DNA of 21,826 nt from Christensenella sp. UBA3944 (lineage in GTDB: Bacteria; Bacillota; Clostridia; Christensenellales; DTU072): positions 1 to 21,826 of the forward strand of contig DGDU01000006.1 in assembly GCA_002385605.1 (NCBI GenBank), read 5' to 3'. The notes beneath the pieces were generated by a model. The model searched no databases. It saw only the letters and a list, made by a program, of their open reading frames with translations, and was not told the origin of the DNA. Positions 6,889-14,170 of this stretch are shown in pieces; position 1 is the first letter of the stretch; every line of letters starts with the position of its first letter. Made by a program: the position numbers and the translations under genes.

Positions 6889-7434
6889 ATGCGCGTATTG
6901 CTTCATTCGTGTTGCGCCCCTTGCGCTATTAAATGTGTCGAAACCCTCCGCGCAGAGGGCATAGAGCCTTCTATTCTCTGGCTTAACCCAAATATTCACC
7001 CCTACACCGAGTATATAAGCCGCCGCGACTCCCTTCTTAAATTCTGCAACGAAGAAAAGCTAAACCTCATCTACTCGGGTGAGTACGGGCTTCGGTCGTT
7101 TTTAAACGGGCTGGGGAATTCCTTCAGTTCTTCCCGCTGCGAATACTGCTACAACCTCCGTTTAGACGCTGCGGCGCGGGAAGCAAAGCTTAACGGCTTT
7201 GACGCCTTCAGCACAACTTTGCTTATAAGCCCGTACCAAAAGCACGACCTTATCCGCGAGATAGGCGAACAAAAGGCCGAAAAATACGGCATTCAGTTTT
7301 TGTACAGGGATTTCCGCCCTTACTTCCGCGATGGGCAGAACGCCGCCCGTTCCCGCGGAATGTATATGCAAAAATATTGCGGTTGCATTTTCAGCGAGGA
7401 AGAGCGCTTCTCCCGCCCGTCCAACAGAGATTAA
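6889..7434 (+). CDS. queH: Epoxyqueuosine reductase QueH
   Basis: A 181-residue member of the QueH (formerly DUF208) family. It removes the epoxide oxygen of epoxyqueuosine in tRNA, the last step of queuosine synthesis, and is a functional replacement for the cobalamin-dependent QueG. The cysteines known from the family are present: Cys8, Cys9 and Cys12 in HSCCAPC, Cys84 and Cys87 in RCEYCYNLRL, and Cys164 and Cys166 in KYCGCIFSEEER. These bind a [4Fe-4S] cluster and an additional metal site. IHPYTEY and STTLLISPYQKHD are further family marks. Length is normal. The start is fixed by GAGGAGG 7 bases upstream. No other queuosine gene is in the window. It is followed by the CBS-domain gene 72 bases downstream, with no clear terminator between them. 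Confidence 0.95.
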   Translation: MRVLLHSCCAPCAIKCVETLRAEGIEPSILWLNPNIHPYTEYISRRDSLLKFCNEEKLNLIYSGEYGLRSFLNGLGNSFSSSRCEYCYNLRLDAAAREAKLNGFDAFSTTLLISPYQKHDLIREIGEQKAEKYGIQFLYRDFRPYFRDGQNAARSRGMYMQKYCGCIFSEEERFSRPSNRD

Positions 7435-7506
7435 TATAATTAATTCACCTCTTTTGCATATTTTTGGCTGTTTGCTAAAGCTAAAAAGTAGCAGGAGAGG
7501 TTTTTT

Positions 7507-7938
7507 ATGAAAGTTACAAAGATAATGACCAACGATGTAATAGTCGCGTATCCCGAAAGCAGCCTGTACGATGTGGCGCAGCTCATGAAGCAGCACAACA
7601 TAGGCTTTGTGCCCATCCTTAACGGCAAGCGCCTGGCGGGCATAGTCACCGACCGCGATTTGGCGATAAGAGGCTATGCAGAGAAAAAGAGCGAAAGCGC
7701 CCCCGTAAGGGATGTAATGACAAGCGATGTCGTGACGATAGGCAAGGACGCCAGCGTAGACGATGCCGCCGCGGTTATGGCAAAGAACAAGATACGCTGC
7801 GTGTGCGTAATAGACGACGACCGTAACTTGATAGGGGTGTGCGCTATAGGCGACTTTGCCGCGGACGAGTGGTTCGACGACGAGGCGGGCTATGCCTTAA
7901 GCCAGATTTCCAAGCCCTCGCCCAGGGCAAGGCTGTAA
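7507..7938 (+). CDS. CBS-domain pair protein
   Basis: A 143-residue stand-alone protein made of two CBS domains, about residues 7-60 (VTKIMTNDVIVAYPESSLYD ... GIVTDRDLAIRG) and 68-122 (VRDVMTSDVVTIGKDASVDD ... LIGVCAIGDFA). Such Bateman modules bind AMP, ATP, SAM or other adenine nucleotides and regulate partner proteins in the cytosol. The conserved T/S-x-x-D of the nucleotide site is seen in TDRD; the second site has GDFA instead of TxxD. The acidic tail DEWFDDEAGY ends the second domain. Shine-Dalgarno AGGAGAGG lies upstream. The partner cannot be inferred from the neighbours. It ends in a strong bidirectional terminator. Confidence 0.93.
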   Translation: MKVTKIMTNDVIVAYPESSLYDVAQLMKQHNIGFVPILNGKRLAGIVTDRDLAIRGYAEKKSESAPVRDVMTSDVVTIGKDASVDDAAAVMAKNKIRCVCVIDDDRNLIGVCAIGDFAADEWFDDEAGYALSQISKPSPRARL

Positions 7939-7960
7939 GCTGAAGCTGTTCTGGCAAAAG

Positions 7961-7988
7961 AAAAAGAGCGCCTTTTCAGGCGCTTTTT
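7961..7988. terminator. Bidirectional terminator between the CBS gene and the GH38-like gene
   Basis: Stem AGCGCC (7967-7972), loop TTTTCA, stem GGCGCT (7979-7984), flanked by A5 on the left and T5 on the right. It lies between convergent genes ending at 7938 (+) and 8007 (-). Confidence 0.88.
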
Positions 7989-8006
7989 GTATATGCTGCT
8001 GTCTTA

Positions 8007-10073
8007 TTACAGGACAGATATCTCGGTTTCGTAATATCCGTTGCCTTCGTACCACAGCGGGAAGTTGGTTTTCCAGATGTTGTCGTGCAGGATAAAGGAA
8101 ATCCCTCCGCCCTTTGCACCCGCGTACTTGTTGTCAAACTCGTAAATCTTGCCCGCTCCCAGCGAAACAAGGGGTGCGTGCCGGTTTCTTATCTTTACCT
8201 CGCCCGCTTTGGTCATATACCTTACGCTCTCGACAGCCGAGATGTTGCGGTTGCCCCTCTCCACCACATCAAAGGGGTTAACGGGGTTGCCCACCTTGAT
8301 ATACTTAAGGGTGTTGCCCTCTATCGCGGGGTAGAGGCGCATAAACAACGCTTCGGGCAATCGATTGGCATCCTTGCCGAAAAAGGCAAGATAAATCTTT
8401 ACCTTCTTTTCGGTTACCTCGTAGGTTATGTATATCTTGCGGGGCGCGCCCAGCTGCTTGTAAACCTCCTTATGGGATTCCAAACAAAGGCTTATAGTTA
8501 GCTTTTCTTCGTCTTTTTGTATTCCCGAAGCGGCAAGCTGATAGGGGAACCTGCCCGTAGGATACCTGCCGTCCACCCTCTCTATGCCGGGGTAGAGGAA
8601 GTCGGGGATTGCCCAGAAGCCGTTTCTGTCGAGGTTTCTCATATAGTTTTCTTTGAAGAAATCGATATCCTTCTTGCCGTACGAAACATAATCGACGGCG
8701 GGGCGGTCGCCCTTCCTGGCGTCCAGAATGGGCGTGTTTTTGTACGATAGCGACAGAGCCCCCATGCGGTTTACCGAAATGGTGTAGCTTCTGAAGGTGT
8801 AGTCTTTTCCGATAGCCAGCTCGCCGCCTTGTATGGCGGGAGGCTCTTTGGGCATAAGTTTCGCAAGCCTGGTTTGCGCTTCCTCCTTGTGCTTCGGCGC
8901 CATTTGCTCCAAAGCCATATCGATGTACGCCCTCTGCTCTTTCCAGCTTTCCTCCATCGCGCTATATGAGCCCTTGTTGTATTCGCCTTTCAGCCTGAGC
9001 GCAAGGGTTGTGAGATTGTGCGGGAAGCATTTGAATATGTCCGTGGGGCCGAGTTTCGCCATATCCTTTGCGCGAGCCTTGGCGAAGTCGTCTTTCAGAT
9101 AATGTGTGTAGTCCGAAAGCCATCTCTTAACATCCTTGCCGCAGGTATGCTCGGCAAGGCAAAGTATGTTGTCGGCAAGGCTGTCGTATTCGGGCGTGCC
9201 CCGCTTGAGGGTGCCGTCGGTCAGCCACTTACTCTTTAGGGCTATAAGCTCTCTCATGGCTCCGTATTTGTATGGGTCGGATGCCGAGCCGTGAATCCAG
9301 GTATCCCCTATTTCGGAGGTTACAACGGGCAGCTTGTCCCTCACCGCCCACAGCTTGTTGGCTATGGCGTCAAGCCCCGATGCCACAATTTCGTGGTCGG
9401 GATAGTCTTTTTGGAGCCTTGCGTAATTGGCTATGGCGTTTTCTTCCGACACGGGGCCGTGGTTGTCGCCCGTGTGGGCAAAGTACAGCTTTTCCTCGAT
9501 AAGGTCGTTTTTGTAAAGCCCTCCGCCGTAGTTGGCGCTGTAAATTACAACAACCTCGCCCCCGCCGTATTTCCACAGGAAGGTTTCGGGCACTTTGGGG
9601 ACGGCCGAAGCCTCGTTTACGCCTATATGCAAAAGGCGTATGCCGTTTTCGTAAAGGTAGGGCACGATGGCGGCGGTGTGCCCGGGCACATCGGTCATTT
9701 TTGCGGCAACCGTTGTCCTTCCCGAAATTTTATCAAGTTTTTTTATAATACTTATGCCGTAGCGGAAGGTATCGGCGTCCAGAAGCTCGGTGTGCGTGGT
9801 AAAGGGCAGGGCGTGCGCCGTGATGTCGCCTCTTTTGAGGGCGGCGGTAAGCGCCGCCTGCTGCTCGGGCGTGCCGTGCTCCAAAGCCTCTTTGATAATC
9901 CAGGAGCCCGTAGTCCATACGAATTTCTTTTTGCCGTCCGAATTAAGCTTTTCGGCAATCCTTATCGCTTTGGGGATAAAGTCGTCTATGTACCGCCTGC
10001 GGATGTTCTCTGCGAGGTCGGTGAACCCTAAATCAAGGTGGGTTTTGGACACGAGGTAAATTGTTTTGGGCAT
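8007..10073 (-). CDS. DUF5054 family protein, GH38 alpha-mannosidase-like
   Basis: A 688-residue cytosolic protein with no signal peptide. Its N-terminal half resembles the catalytic domain of GH38 alpha-mannosidases. His12-x-Asp14 in SKTHLDLGF matches the zinc-binding HxD. TDVPGH (127-132) matches the DPFGH motif, with Asp128 in the nucleophile position. His200, Asp203 and His205 in FAHTGDNHG, and EIGDTWIHG (254-262), are further candidates for the active site. The C-terminal half, with many beta strands, looks like the sugar-hydrolase sandwich domains of that superfamily. Proteins of this size and pattern are, from memory, annotated as DUF5054. By inference it is a glycosidase acting on an imported or internal glycan; neither substrate nor activity is shown. 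It has its own consensus promoter and the ribosome site AAGGAG. No sugar transporter or sugar-specific regulator is near. Confidence 0.85.
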   Translation of the reverse strand: MPKTIYLVSKTHLDLGFTDLAENIRRRYIDDFIPKAIRIAEKLNSDGKKKFVWTTGSWIIKEALEHGTPEQQAALTAALKRGDITAHALPFTTHTELLDADTFRYGISIIKKLDKISGRTTVAAKMTDVPGHTAAIVPYLYENGIRLLHIGVNEASAVPKVPETFLWKYGGGEVVVIYSANYGGGLYKNDLIEEKLYFAHTGDNHGPVSEENAIANYARLQKDYPDHEIVASGLDAIANKLWAVRDKLPVVTSEIGDTWIHGSASDPYKYGAMRELIALKSKWLTDGTLKRGTPEYDSLADNILCLAEHTCGKDVKRWLSDYTHYLKDDFAKARAKDMAKLGPTDIFKCFPHNLTTLALRLKGEYNKGSYSAMEESWKEQRAYIDMALEQMAPKHKEEAQTRLAKLMPKEPPAIQGGELAIGKDYTFRSYTISVNRMGALSLSYKNTPILDARKGDRPAVDYVSYGKKDIDFFKENYMRNLDRNGFWAIPDFLYPGIERVDGRYPTGRFPYQLAASGIQKDEEKLTISLCLESHKEVYKQLGAPRKIYITYEVTEKKVKIYLAFFGKDANRLPEALFMRLYPAIEGNTLKYIKVGNPVNPFDVVERGNRNISAVESVRYMTKAGEVKIRNRHAPLVSLGAGKIYEFDNKYAGAKGGGISFILHDNIWKTNFPLWYEGNGYYETEISVL

Positions 10074-10105
10074 AACAGCTCCTTATAAATAAATAGGCTA
10101 CTAAG

Positions 10106-10135
10106 ATTATAAAGCCCGGTGGCAAAAACTGTCAA
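10106..10135 (-). promoter_or_regulatory. Consensus promoter of the GH38-like gene
   Basis: On the minus strand: perfect TTGACA (10135-10130), 18-base spacer, perfect TATAAT (10111-10106), 33 bases before the ATG at 10073. Confidence 0.85.
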
Positions 10136-10178
10136 TAGACAATGTTAGGGGCATATAGGCGCGATTATTACAAAACCT

Positions 10179-10206
10179 TTGATTTTTGCGCCCGATATGC
10201 TAAAAT
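10179..10206 (+). promoter_or_regulatory. Promoter of the ABC-2 exporter operon
   Basis: TTGATT (10179-10184), 16-base spacer, TAAAAT (10201-10206) preceded by TGC (extended -10). The ATG follows at 10249. Confidence 0.65.
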
Positions 10207-10248
10207 AAGTAGGAATTAGCCGGCCTCGCCAAAGAAACGGAGAAAATT

Positions 10249-11166
10249 ATGAATGTTATCGAGGTAAAAAACCTTTCAAAGAGCTACGGGCACATAAAAG
10301 CGGTGGACGACATCAGCTTTTATGTCGAAAAGGGCTCGCTTTTTGCTTTTCTGGGCCCAAACGGAGCGGGAAAATCCACTACCATAGACATCCTTTGCAC
10401 CTTCCTGAAAGCGGACAGAGGCGAGGCGGTTGTAAACGGATTTGCCCTGGGCAAAGAGGACGAGAGAATAAGGTCTACCATAGGCACGGTATTTCAGGAC
10501 GGCGTGCTGGACAAGCTGCTTACCGTCGAGGATAACCTCAAAACGAGGGGCAGGCTGTACGGGCTTAAGGGCAAGGCGCTATCCGACGCCGTAAAAAACG
10601 CCGCCTCCGCCGCGGGCATAACGGACTTACTTAAAAGGCCTTACGGCAAGCTCTCGGGCGGGCAAAGGCGGAGGGCGGATATCGCGCGTGCGCTGGTAAA
10701 TACCCCAGAGATACTGTTTCTGGACGAGCCCACCACGGGGCTGGACCCTCAAACCCGCAAGAGCGTGTGGGAGACGATAAGCAGGCTGCGCGAGCAAAAG
10801 GGCATGACGGTATTCCTTACCACCCACTATATGGAGGAGGCAGCCGACGCCGACTATGTTGTTATAATCGACAACGGAAAGATCGCGGCTAAGGGCACCC
10901 CCGCCGAGCTTAAGGAAAAGTACGCACGCGACAAACTAAGGCTATACTTCGCAGCCGCAAACGAAGGGCAGATAACGGCTGTACTTAACGAAAGCAGCGT
11001 ATTGTACGACTTAAGCCACAGGGCGATAACTATAAAGATAGACAAGACGATGGACGCGCTGCCCGTCGTCAGAAAGTGCGCAAAGCTTATCGAGGGCTTC
11101 GAGGTAATAAGCGGCACAATGGACGACGCCTTTATAGGCATAACGGGAAAGGAGTTAAGGGAATGA
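10249..11166 (+). CDS. ABC-2 type transporter ATP-binding protein (DrrA-like)
   Basis: A 305-residue ATPase of the DrrA/CcmA-like exporter group. Visible motifs are Walker A GPNGAGKS (36-43), Q-loop Gln83 in TVFQDGVLD, signature LSGGQRRR (135-142), Walker B ILFLDEP (155-161), TTGLDP, and the H-loop His in LTTHYMEEA. About 85 residues follow the nucleotide-binding domain and contain the short C-terminal domain common in drug and polysaccharide exporters (EVISGTMDDAFIGITGKEL at its end). It drives export through the membrane protein encoded next, whose ATG overlaps its stop codon (ATGA), so the pair is translationally coupled. The exported compound is unknown; drugs, antimicrobial peptides or lipids are typical for the class. 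Confidence 0.93.
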   Translation: MNVIEVKNLSKSYGHIKAVDDISFYVEKGSLFAFLGPNGAGKSTTIDILCTFLKADRGEAVVNGFALGKEDERIRSTIGTVFQDGVLDKLLTVEDNLKTRGRLYGLKGKALSDAVKNAASAAGITDLLKRPYGKLSGGQRRRADIARALVNTPEILFLDEPTTGLDPQTRKSVWETISRLREQKGMTVFLTTHYMEEAADADYVVIIDNGKIAAKGTPAELKEKYARDKLRLYFAAANEGQITAVLNESSVLYDLSHRAITIKIDKTMDALPVVRKCAKLIEGFEVISGTMDDAFIGITGKELRE

Positions 11167-12023
11167 TAAACTTTACCGCCCGCAACATGAAGGTGTTTTT
11201 CAAGGACAAAGCGTCGGTATTCTTCGCTTTCCTGTCCGTCATAATCATATTCGCCCTGTACGCTTTGTTTCTGGGCGATATATGGGCGTCCAACATAAGC
11301 GAGATACCTAACGCCCGCTACATAATGGACAGCTGGATTTGCGCGGGCATGCTTGCCGTGACCTCGCTTACGGCGACCATGGGCGCTTTCGGCATAGTGG
11401 TGGAGGACAAATACCGCAAAATCTATAAAGATTTTTACGCCTCGCCCGTAAAAAAATATCAGCTTCTCGGCGGATATTTGCTTGCCGCCGTCGTAATCGG
11501 TATAATTCTTACGCTTGTTACCCTCGTGTTCTCCGAGATATACATCGTAGCTTACGGCGGCAAACTCTTTACCGTTACCGAGCTGTTCGAGGTTTTGGGG
11601 CTGATAATTCTTTCGACGCTTGCCAACACATCGATAATGTTCTTCTTTGTGTCCTTCTTCGCAAGCCCCAACGCCTTCTCGACAGGCTGTACCATAATAG
11701 GCACCCTGTGCGGCTTCCTTACGGGCATATACCTTCCCGTCGGAATGCTGCCCGAGGCCGTGCAATATATTATTAAAGTATTCCCGCCCTCTCACGCCGC
11801 CGTGCTTATGCGGCAGGCCATAATGGAGAGGCCGCTTGCTGAAGGCTTCGCGGGCGCGCCCGCAAAGGCACTCGAGGGCTACAAATCGTATATGGGGGTT
11901 ACTTTTACATTCGGAAACTATACTATGCCTGCATGGCAAAGCATATTAATTCTCGCGGGCTCGGCGATATTGTTCTACGCACTCGCGGTAATTATCGGCT
12001 CACGCAAGCAAAGAATAAAGTAA
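11163..12023 (+). CDS. ABC-2 type transporter permease
   Basis: A 286-residue membrane protein of the ABC2_membrane family. The start at 11163 overlaps the ATPase stop codon (ATGA) and follows AAGGAG and AAGGGA; a Met at 11076 in the same frame lies deep inside the ATPase gene and is rejected. It has about six hydrophobic segments, including AFLSVIIIFALYALFLG near residue 25 and AGSAILFYALAVIIG near the end. The loop EDKYRKIYKDFYASPV is the ABC-2 coupling region after the second segment, and YLPVGMLPEAVQYIIKVFPPSH is the typical conserved loop before the last segments. With the ATPase encoded upstream it would form an exporter of unknown cargo. The manganese exporter gene follows after 33 bases. 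Confidence 0.92.
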   Translation: MINFTARNMKVFFKDKASVFFAFLSVIIIFALYALFLGDIWASNISEIPNARYIMDSWICAGMLAVTSLTATMGAFGIVVEDKYRKIYKDFYASPVKKYQLLGGYLLAAVVIGIILTLVTLVFSEIYIVAYGGKLFTVTELFEVLGLIILSTLANTSIMFFFVSFFASPNAFSTGCTIIGTLCGFLTGIYLPVGMLPEAVQYIIKVFPPSHAAVLMRQAIMERPLAEGFAGAPAKALEGYKSYMGVTFTFGNYTMPAWQSILILAGSAILFYALAVIIGSRKQRIK

Positions 12024-12056
12024 CAAGGACTTAAATTAAGGACTGATGGAGCGATT

Positions 12057-12632
12057 TTGAGCCTTTTAGAGATTTTTTTGGTGGGGATCAGCCTTTCGAT
12101 GGACGCCTTCGCGGTGTCGCTTTGCCGCGGGCTGTGCATGCGCAAGATAAACTACAAACACGCGCTTATCGTTTCGGGCACCTTCGGGTTTTTCCAGGCG
12201 CTTATGCCCCATATCGGCTGGTTATTGGGCAGGCAGTTCGAGAGGTATATCGTCGAGTTCGACCATTGGATAGCCTTCGCTCTCCTTCTGCTTATCGGCG
12301 GCAAAATGATTTACGATGTCTTCGACAAAAACGAAGACAAAAAGGCGCTTAGCGGCGATCTGAACATAAAAGAACTGCTTTTGATGGCGGTCGCCACAAG
12401 CATAGACGCCCTGGCGGTGGGCATAACCTTCGCTTTTCTGGGCGGACTTTCTATATGGATTTCGATAACGATAATTGGTCTTGTAACCTTCGCCATATGC
12501 TTCTGCGGCGTGCTTATAGGCAACCGCTTCGGGGCGAAATTCAAAAAGAAAGCCCAGTTCGCGGGCGGTTTGGTGCTGATATTAATAGGGCTGAAAATCC
12601 TGCTTGAGCATCTCGGGGTAATAAATTTTTAA
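12057..12632 (+). CDS. mntP: Manganese efflux pump MntP
   Basis: A 191-residue membrane protein of the MntP (DUF204, YebN) family that exports Mn(II). It has two homologous halves of three helices each. The key acidic residues lie in SLSMDAFAVSLCRG (Asp16) and TSIDALAVGITF (Asp117). The start is TTG at 12057, placed five bases behind GATGGAG. No ATG occurs in frame between the upstream stop codon and this point, and MSLLEIFLVGISLSMDAFAV aligns with the normal family start. It lies 33 bases behind the exporter permease gene, with no terminator, so it is probably transcribed with that operon. A manganese riboswitch (yybP-ykoY), common before mntP elsewhere, does not fit in the gap. It converges with the biotin ligase gene, with 3 bases between them. 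Confidence 0.94.
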   Translation: MSLLEIFLVGISLSMDAFAVSLCRGLCMRKINYKHALIVSGTFGFFQALMPHIGWLLGRQFERYIVEFDHWIAFALLLLIGGKMIYDVFDKNEDKKALSGDLNIKELLLMAVATSIDALAVGITFAFLGGLSIWISITIIGLVTFAICFCGVLIGNRFGAKFKKKAQFAGGLVLILIGLKILLEHLGVINF

Positions 12633-12635
12633 TCT

Positions 12636-13388
12636 TCAGCCGTAAAGGTTTTCGACAATTACGACTTCGCCCGAAGTAAGCCTCTCGGTTTCGCCGTCCC
12701 CGGTTTCGACAATAAGGGCGCCGTCATCGCCTATCCCTTTGACGAAGGCGGTTATGAACTCGCCGTTTCTTAAAAACCTTACCGTTTTGCCGCCCATCGT
12801 CGAGCGGGCCCTGTATTCCTCTATGGTTTTAGAAAAATCGGCGTCCAAATAGTACCGCAAATTGTTGTATATCTCCGATATTATCCTTTCCCTAGCGGCT
12901 CCGTTAAGCGGGAGCCCGCCCGCTATGCCCCTCAGCTCATGCGGGAAGGCCTTTTCGCTTGCTTCGCAGTTTATGCCTATCCCGACTATAATAAAGCCGT
13001 CCTTTGCCTCGCACAGTATTCCGCCCGCCTTTTTGCCGCCCCAGAATATATCGTTAACCCACTTAAGGCGGGGATAAACGCCCGCGACTTCCTCGGCGGC
13101 TTTTGCGGCGGCAACCGCGGCTGCGATGGTTACGGCGGCGGGGTCTTTGGGCGTTATCGGCAATACCGCGGTCATATAAATGCCCTCGGGGCAGCCGCTG
13201 AAGAAGGATTTACCCTGCCTGCCTCTGCCTGCGGTCTGCCTCTCGGCTGCAATGAGGGCGCTGCCCTTAAACCCTCCCTCAATCCACCTTTTGGCCTCGT
13301 TGTTTGTGGAATCTACAACGGCAAGGCATACAACATCGGTATCCTTCGCGTTAATCCCTTCTTTTATGGTGCGCGCGCAAATCGCCAT
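12636..13388 (-). CDS. birA: Biotin--[acetyl-CoA-carboxylase] ligase, short form without DNA-binding domain
   Basis: A 250-residue class I biotin protein ligase. It makes biotinyl-AMP and attaches biotin to the carrier lysine of carboxylases. Motifs are DSTNNEAK (26-33), the biotinyl-AMP loop GRGRQGK (54-60), KWVNDIFW (109-116) with Lys120 in KKAGGIL, and VGIGINCE. The C-terminal SH3-like domain follows (GKTVRFLRNGEFITAFVKGI). The winged-helix repressor domain found in bifunctional BirA is absent, since the catalytic domain starts almost at residue 1, so this enzyme should not regulate biotin genes. Ribosome site GAGGGAAAG precedes the ATG. Its 3' end faces mntP with almost no space and no terminator is visible. 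Confidence 0.94.
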   Translation of the reverse strand: MAICARTIKEGINAKDTDVVCLAVVDSTNNEAKRWIEGGFKGSALIAAERQTAGRGRQGKSFFSGCPEGIYMTAVLPITPKDPAAVTIAAAVAAAKAAEEVAGVYPRLKWVNDIFWGGKKAGGILCEAKDGFIIVGIGINCEASEKAFPHELRGIAGGLPLNGAARERIISEIYNNLRYYLDADFSKTIEEYRARSTMGGKTVRFLRNGEFITAFVKGIGDDGALIVETGDGETERLTSGEVVIVENLYG

Positions 13389-13416
13389 CTTTCCCTCTGC
13401 GGTTATTAATAATTTA

Positions 13417-13445
13417 ATTATACCAAAAATCCGACGCTTTTTGAA
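13417..13445 (-). promoter_or_regulatory. Promoter of birA
   Basis: On the minus strand: TTCAAA (13445-13440), 17-base spacer, perfect TATAAT (13422-13417), 28 bases before the ATG at 13388. Confidence 0.65.
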
Positions 13446-13515
13446 TAATTCGGTTTCCGTAAAATAAACATTTACACAATATATTAAAGCGTGTACATAT
13501 TGGTGATGCGAAAAT

Positions 13516-13532
13516 CCCCGGATAGTCCGGGG
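13516..13532. other. Strong GC hairpin CCCCGGA-TAG-TCCGGGG
   Basis: Perfect 7-bp inverted repeat (13516-13522 and 13526-13532) with a 3-base loop. It is followed by TCTTT on the plus strand and ATTTT on the minus strand. It may be a weak terminator in either direction; no gene clearly uses it. Confidence 0.55.
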
Positions 13533-13577
13533 TCTTTAACAGAAAAGCTCTTTTTGATTTATGCCCGCACATTAAAA

Positions 13578-13592
13578 ACCCGCTTAGCGGAT
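13578..13592 (-). terminator. Possible minus-strand terminator upstream of the InlB B-repeat remnant
   Basis: Read on the minus strand: ATCCGC, loop TAA, GCGGGT, followed by TTTT. It would stop transcripts coming from the glycyl radical enzyme gene, but it lies about 580 bases beyond that gene's stop codon. The stem is short, so this is tentative. Confidence 0.4.
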
Positions 13593-13621
13593 TTCCATCA
13601 AAATATTGACATTAAATTAAG

Positions 13622-14040
13622 GCAATACACCTACATATTCTACGACGAGGACGGCGTTACCGAGCTCAAGAAAGAAACGGTGGACTACGGTTCGGCGATA
13701 GTCGCTCCCGAAACCCGACGAAACCCTCGACGGCGCAATACTCCTACACCTTCGCGGGCTGGGATAAGGCTGTGCCCCAGACGATTACAGCAGACATCAC
13801 CTTCACGGCGACCTATACCGCAACCCCCAAAACCTATACCATAACCTTCGATTCGAGGGGAGGGAGCGAAGTAGGCAGCATAACGGCGGCGTACGGCAGC
13901 CCGATAACCGCCCCTCAGGATCCGCAAAGAGAGCATTGCGTCTTCGCGGGCTGGATAGACGCCCTTACAGAAGAGGAATTCGAGTTTACCACTATGCCCG
14001 CTCGAAATGTATCCCTTATCGCGAGATGGGAGATAGAGGA
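13622..14040 (+). pseudogene. Remnant of an InlB B-repeat (Listeria-Bacteroides repeat) surface protein with a frameshift
   Basis: Coding similarity begins abruptly at about 13622 with QYTYIFYDEDGVTELKKETV...DYGSAIVAPE, the start of a Flg_new/InlB B repeat. At 13711-13713 one base is missing in an A run. The repeat continues in another frame as NPTKPSTAQYSYTFAGWDKA, then VPQTITADITFTATYTATP and a second repeat (KTYTITFDSRGGSEVGSI ... CVFAGWIDA ... NVSLIARWEIEEG). No start codon, signal peptide or anchor is present, and after about 14040 the frame runs into a hairpin and unrelated sequence up to a stop at 14134. It is therefore an internal piece of an extracellular repeat protein, truncated at both ends. 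The LRR lipoprotein at 1-1955 contains a domain of the same family, but these repeats look like tandem InlB B modules. A sequencing error could explain the frameshift but not the lost ends. Confidence 0.75.
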
Positions 14041-14043
14041 AGG

Positions 14044-14073
14044 CTACCACGAAGTTATCGTGGTAGTGGTTTT
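14044..14073 (+). terminator. Hairpin with T tract at the end of the InlB B-repeat remnant
   Basis: Perfect 9-bp stem CTACCACGA (14044-14052) with TCGTGGTAG (14058-14066) around AGTTA, followed by TGGTTTT. It looks like a plus-strand rho-independent terminator left over from the decayed gene. Confidence 0.6.
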
Positions 14074-14083
14074 CCCCATTTTA

Positions 14084-14127
14084 GTTACAAAAAGGAATTT
14101 GCAAAAAAACACACACGCTTTTGTAAC
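14084..14127. repeat. 9-bp inverted repeat GTTACAAAA / TTTTGTAAC
   Basis: Perfect arms at 14084-14092 and 14119-14127 are separated by 26 bases that contain an A7 run and an ACACACAC tract. It lies between the decayed gene and the 3' end of the glycyl radical enzyme gene. It may act as a poor terminator for the latter, or be a remnant of a small mobile element. Nothing decides between these. Confidence 0.4.
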
Positions 14128-14170
14128 CGGATAAGTAAACAAAAGCGCGGGAGGCGGTGCCATCTTACCG

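Noticed and set aside
9291..10031. Open frame of 246 codons on the plus strand opposite the GH38-like gene
   Set aside because: It is an antisense shadow of the conserved catalytic domain and has no ribosome site or domain.
10854..11939. Long open frame (361 codons) on the minus strand opposite the ABC-2 genes
   Set aside because: Composition is that of an antisense shadow (rich in His, Gly, Arg and Tyr), with no domain, and it is covered by two clear overlapping ABC genes.
12024..12056. Manganese riboswitch before mntP
   Set aside because: The gap is 33 bases, far too short for a yybP-ykoY element.
13491..13621. A possible protein start before the InlB B-repeat remnant
   Set aside because: The translation has no signal peptide or similarity, and the stretch contains two hairpins typical of non-coding DNA. 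Protein-like sequence starts only at about 13622.
14084..14127. Inverted repeat considered as a miniature mobile element or insertion-sequence end
   Set aside because: Only 9-bp arms around 26 bases, with no target-site duplication and no second copy in the window, so it is kept only as a plain repeat.
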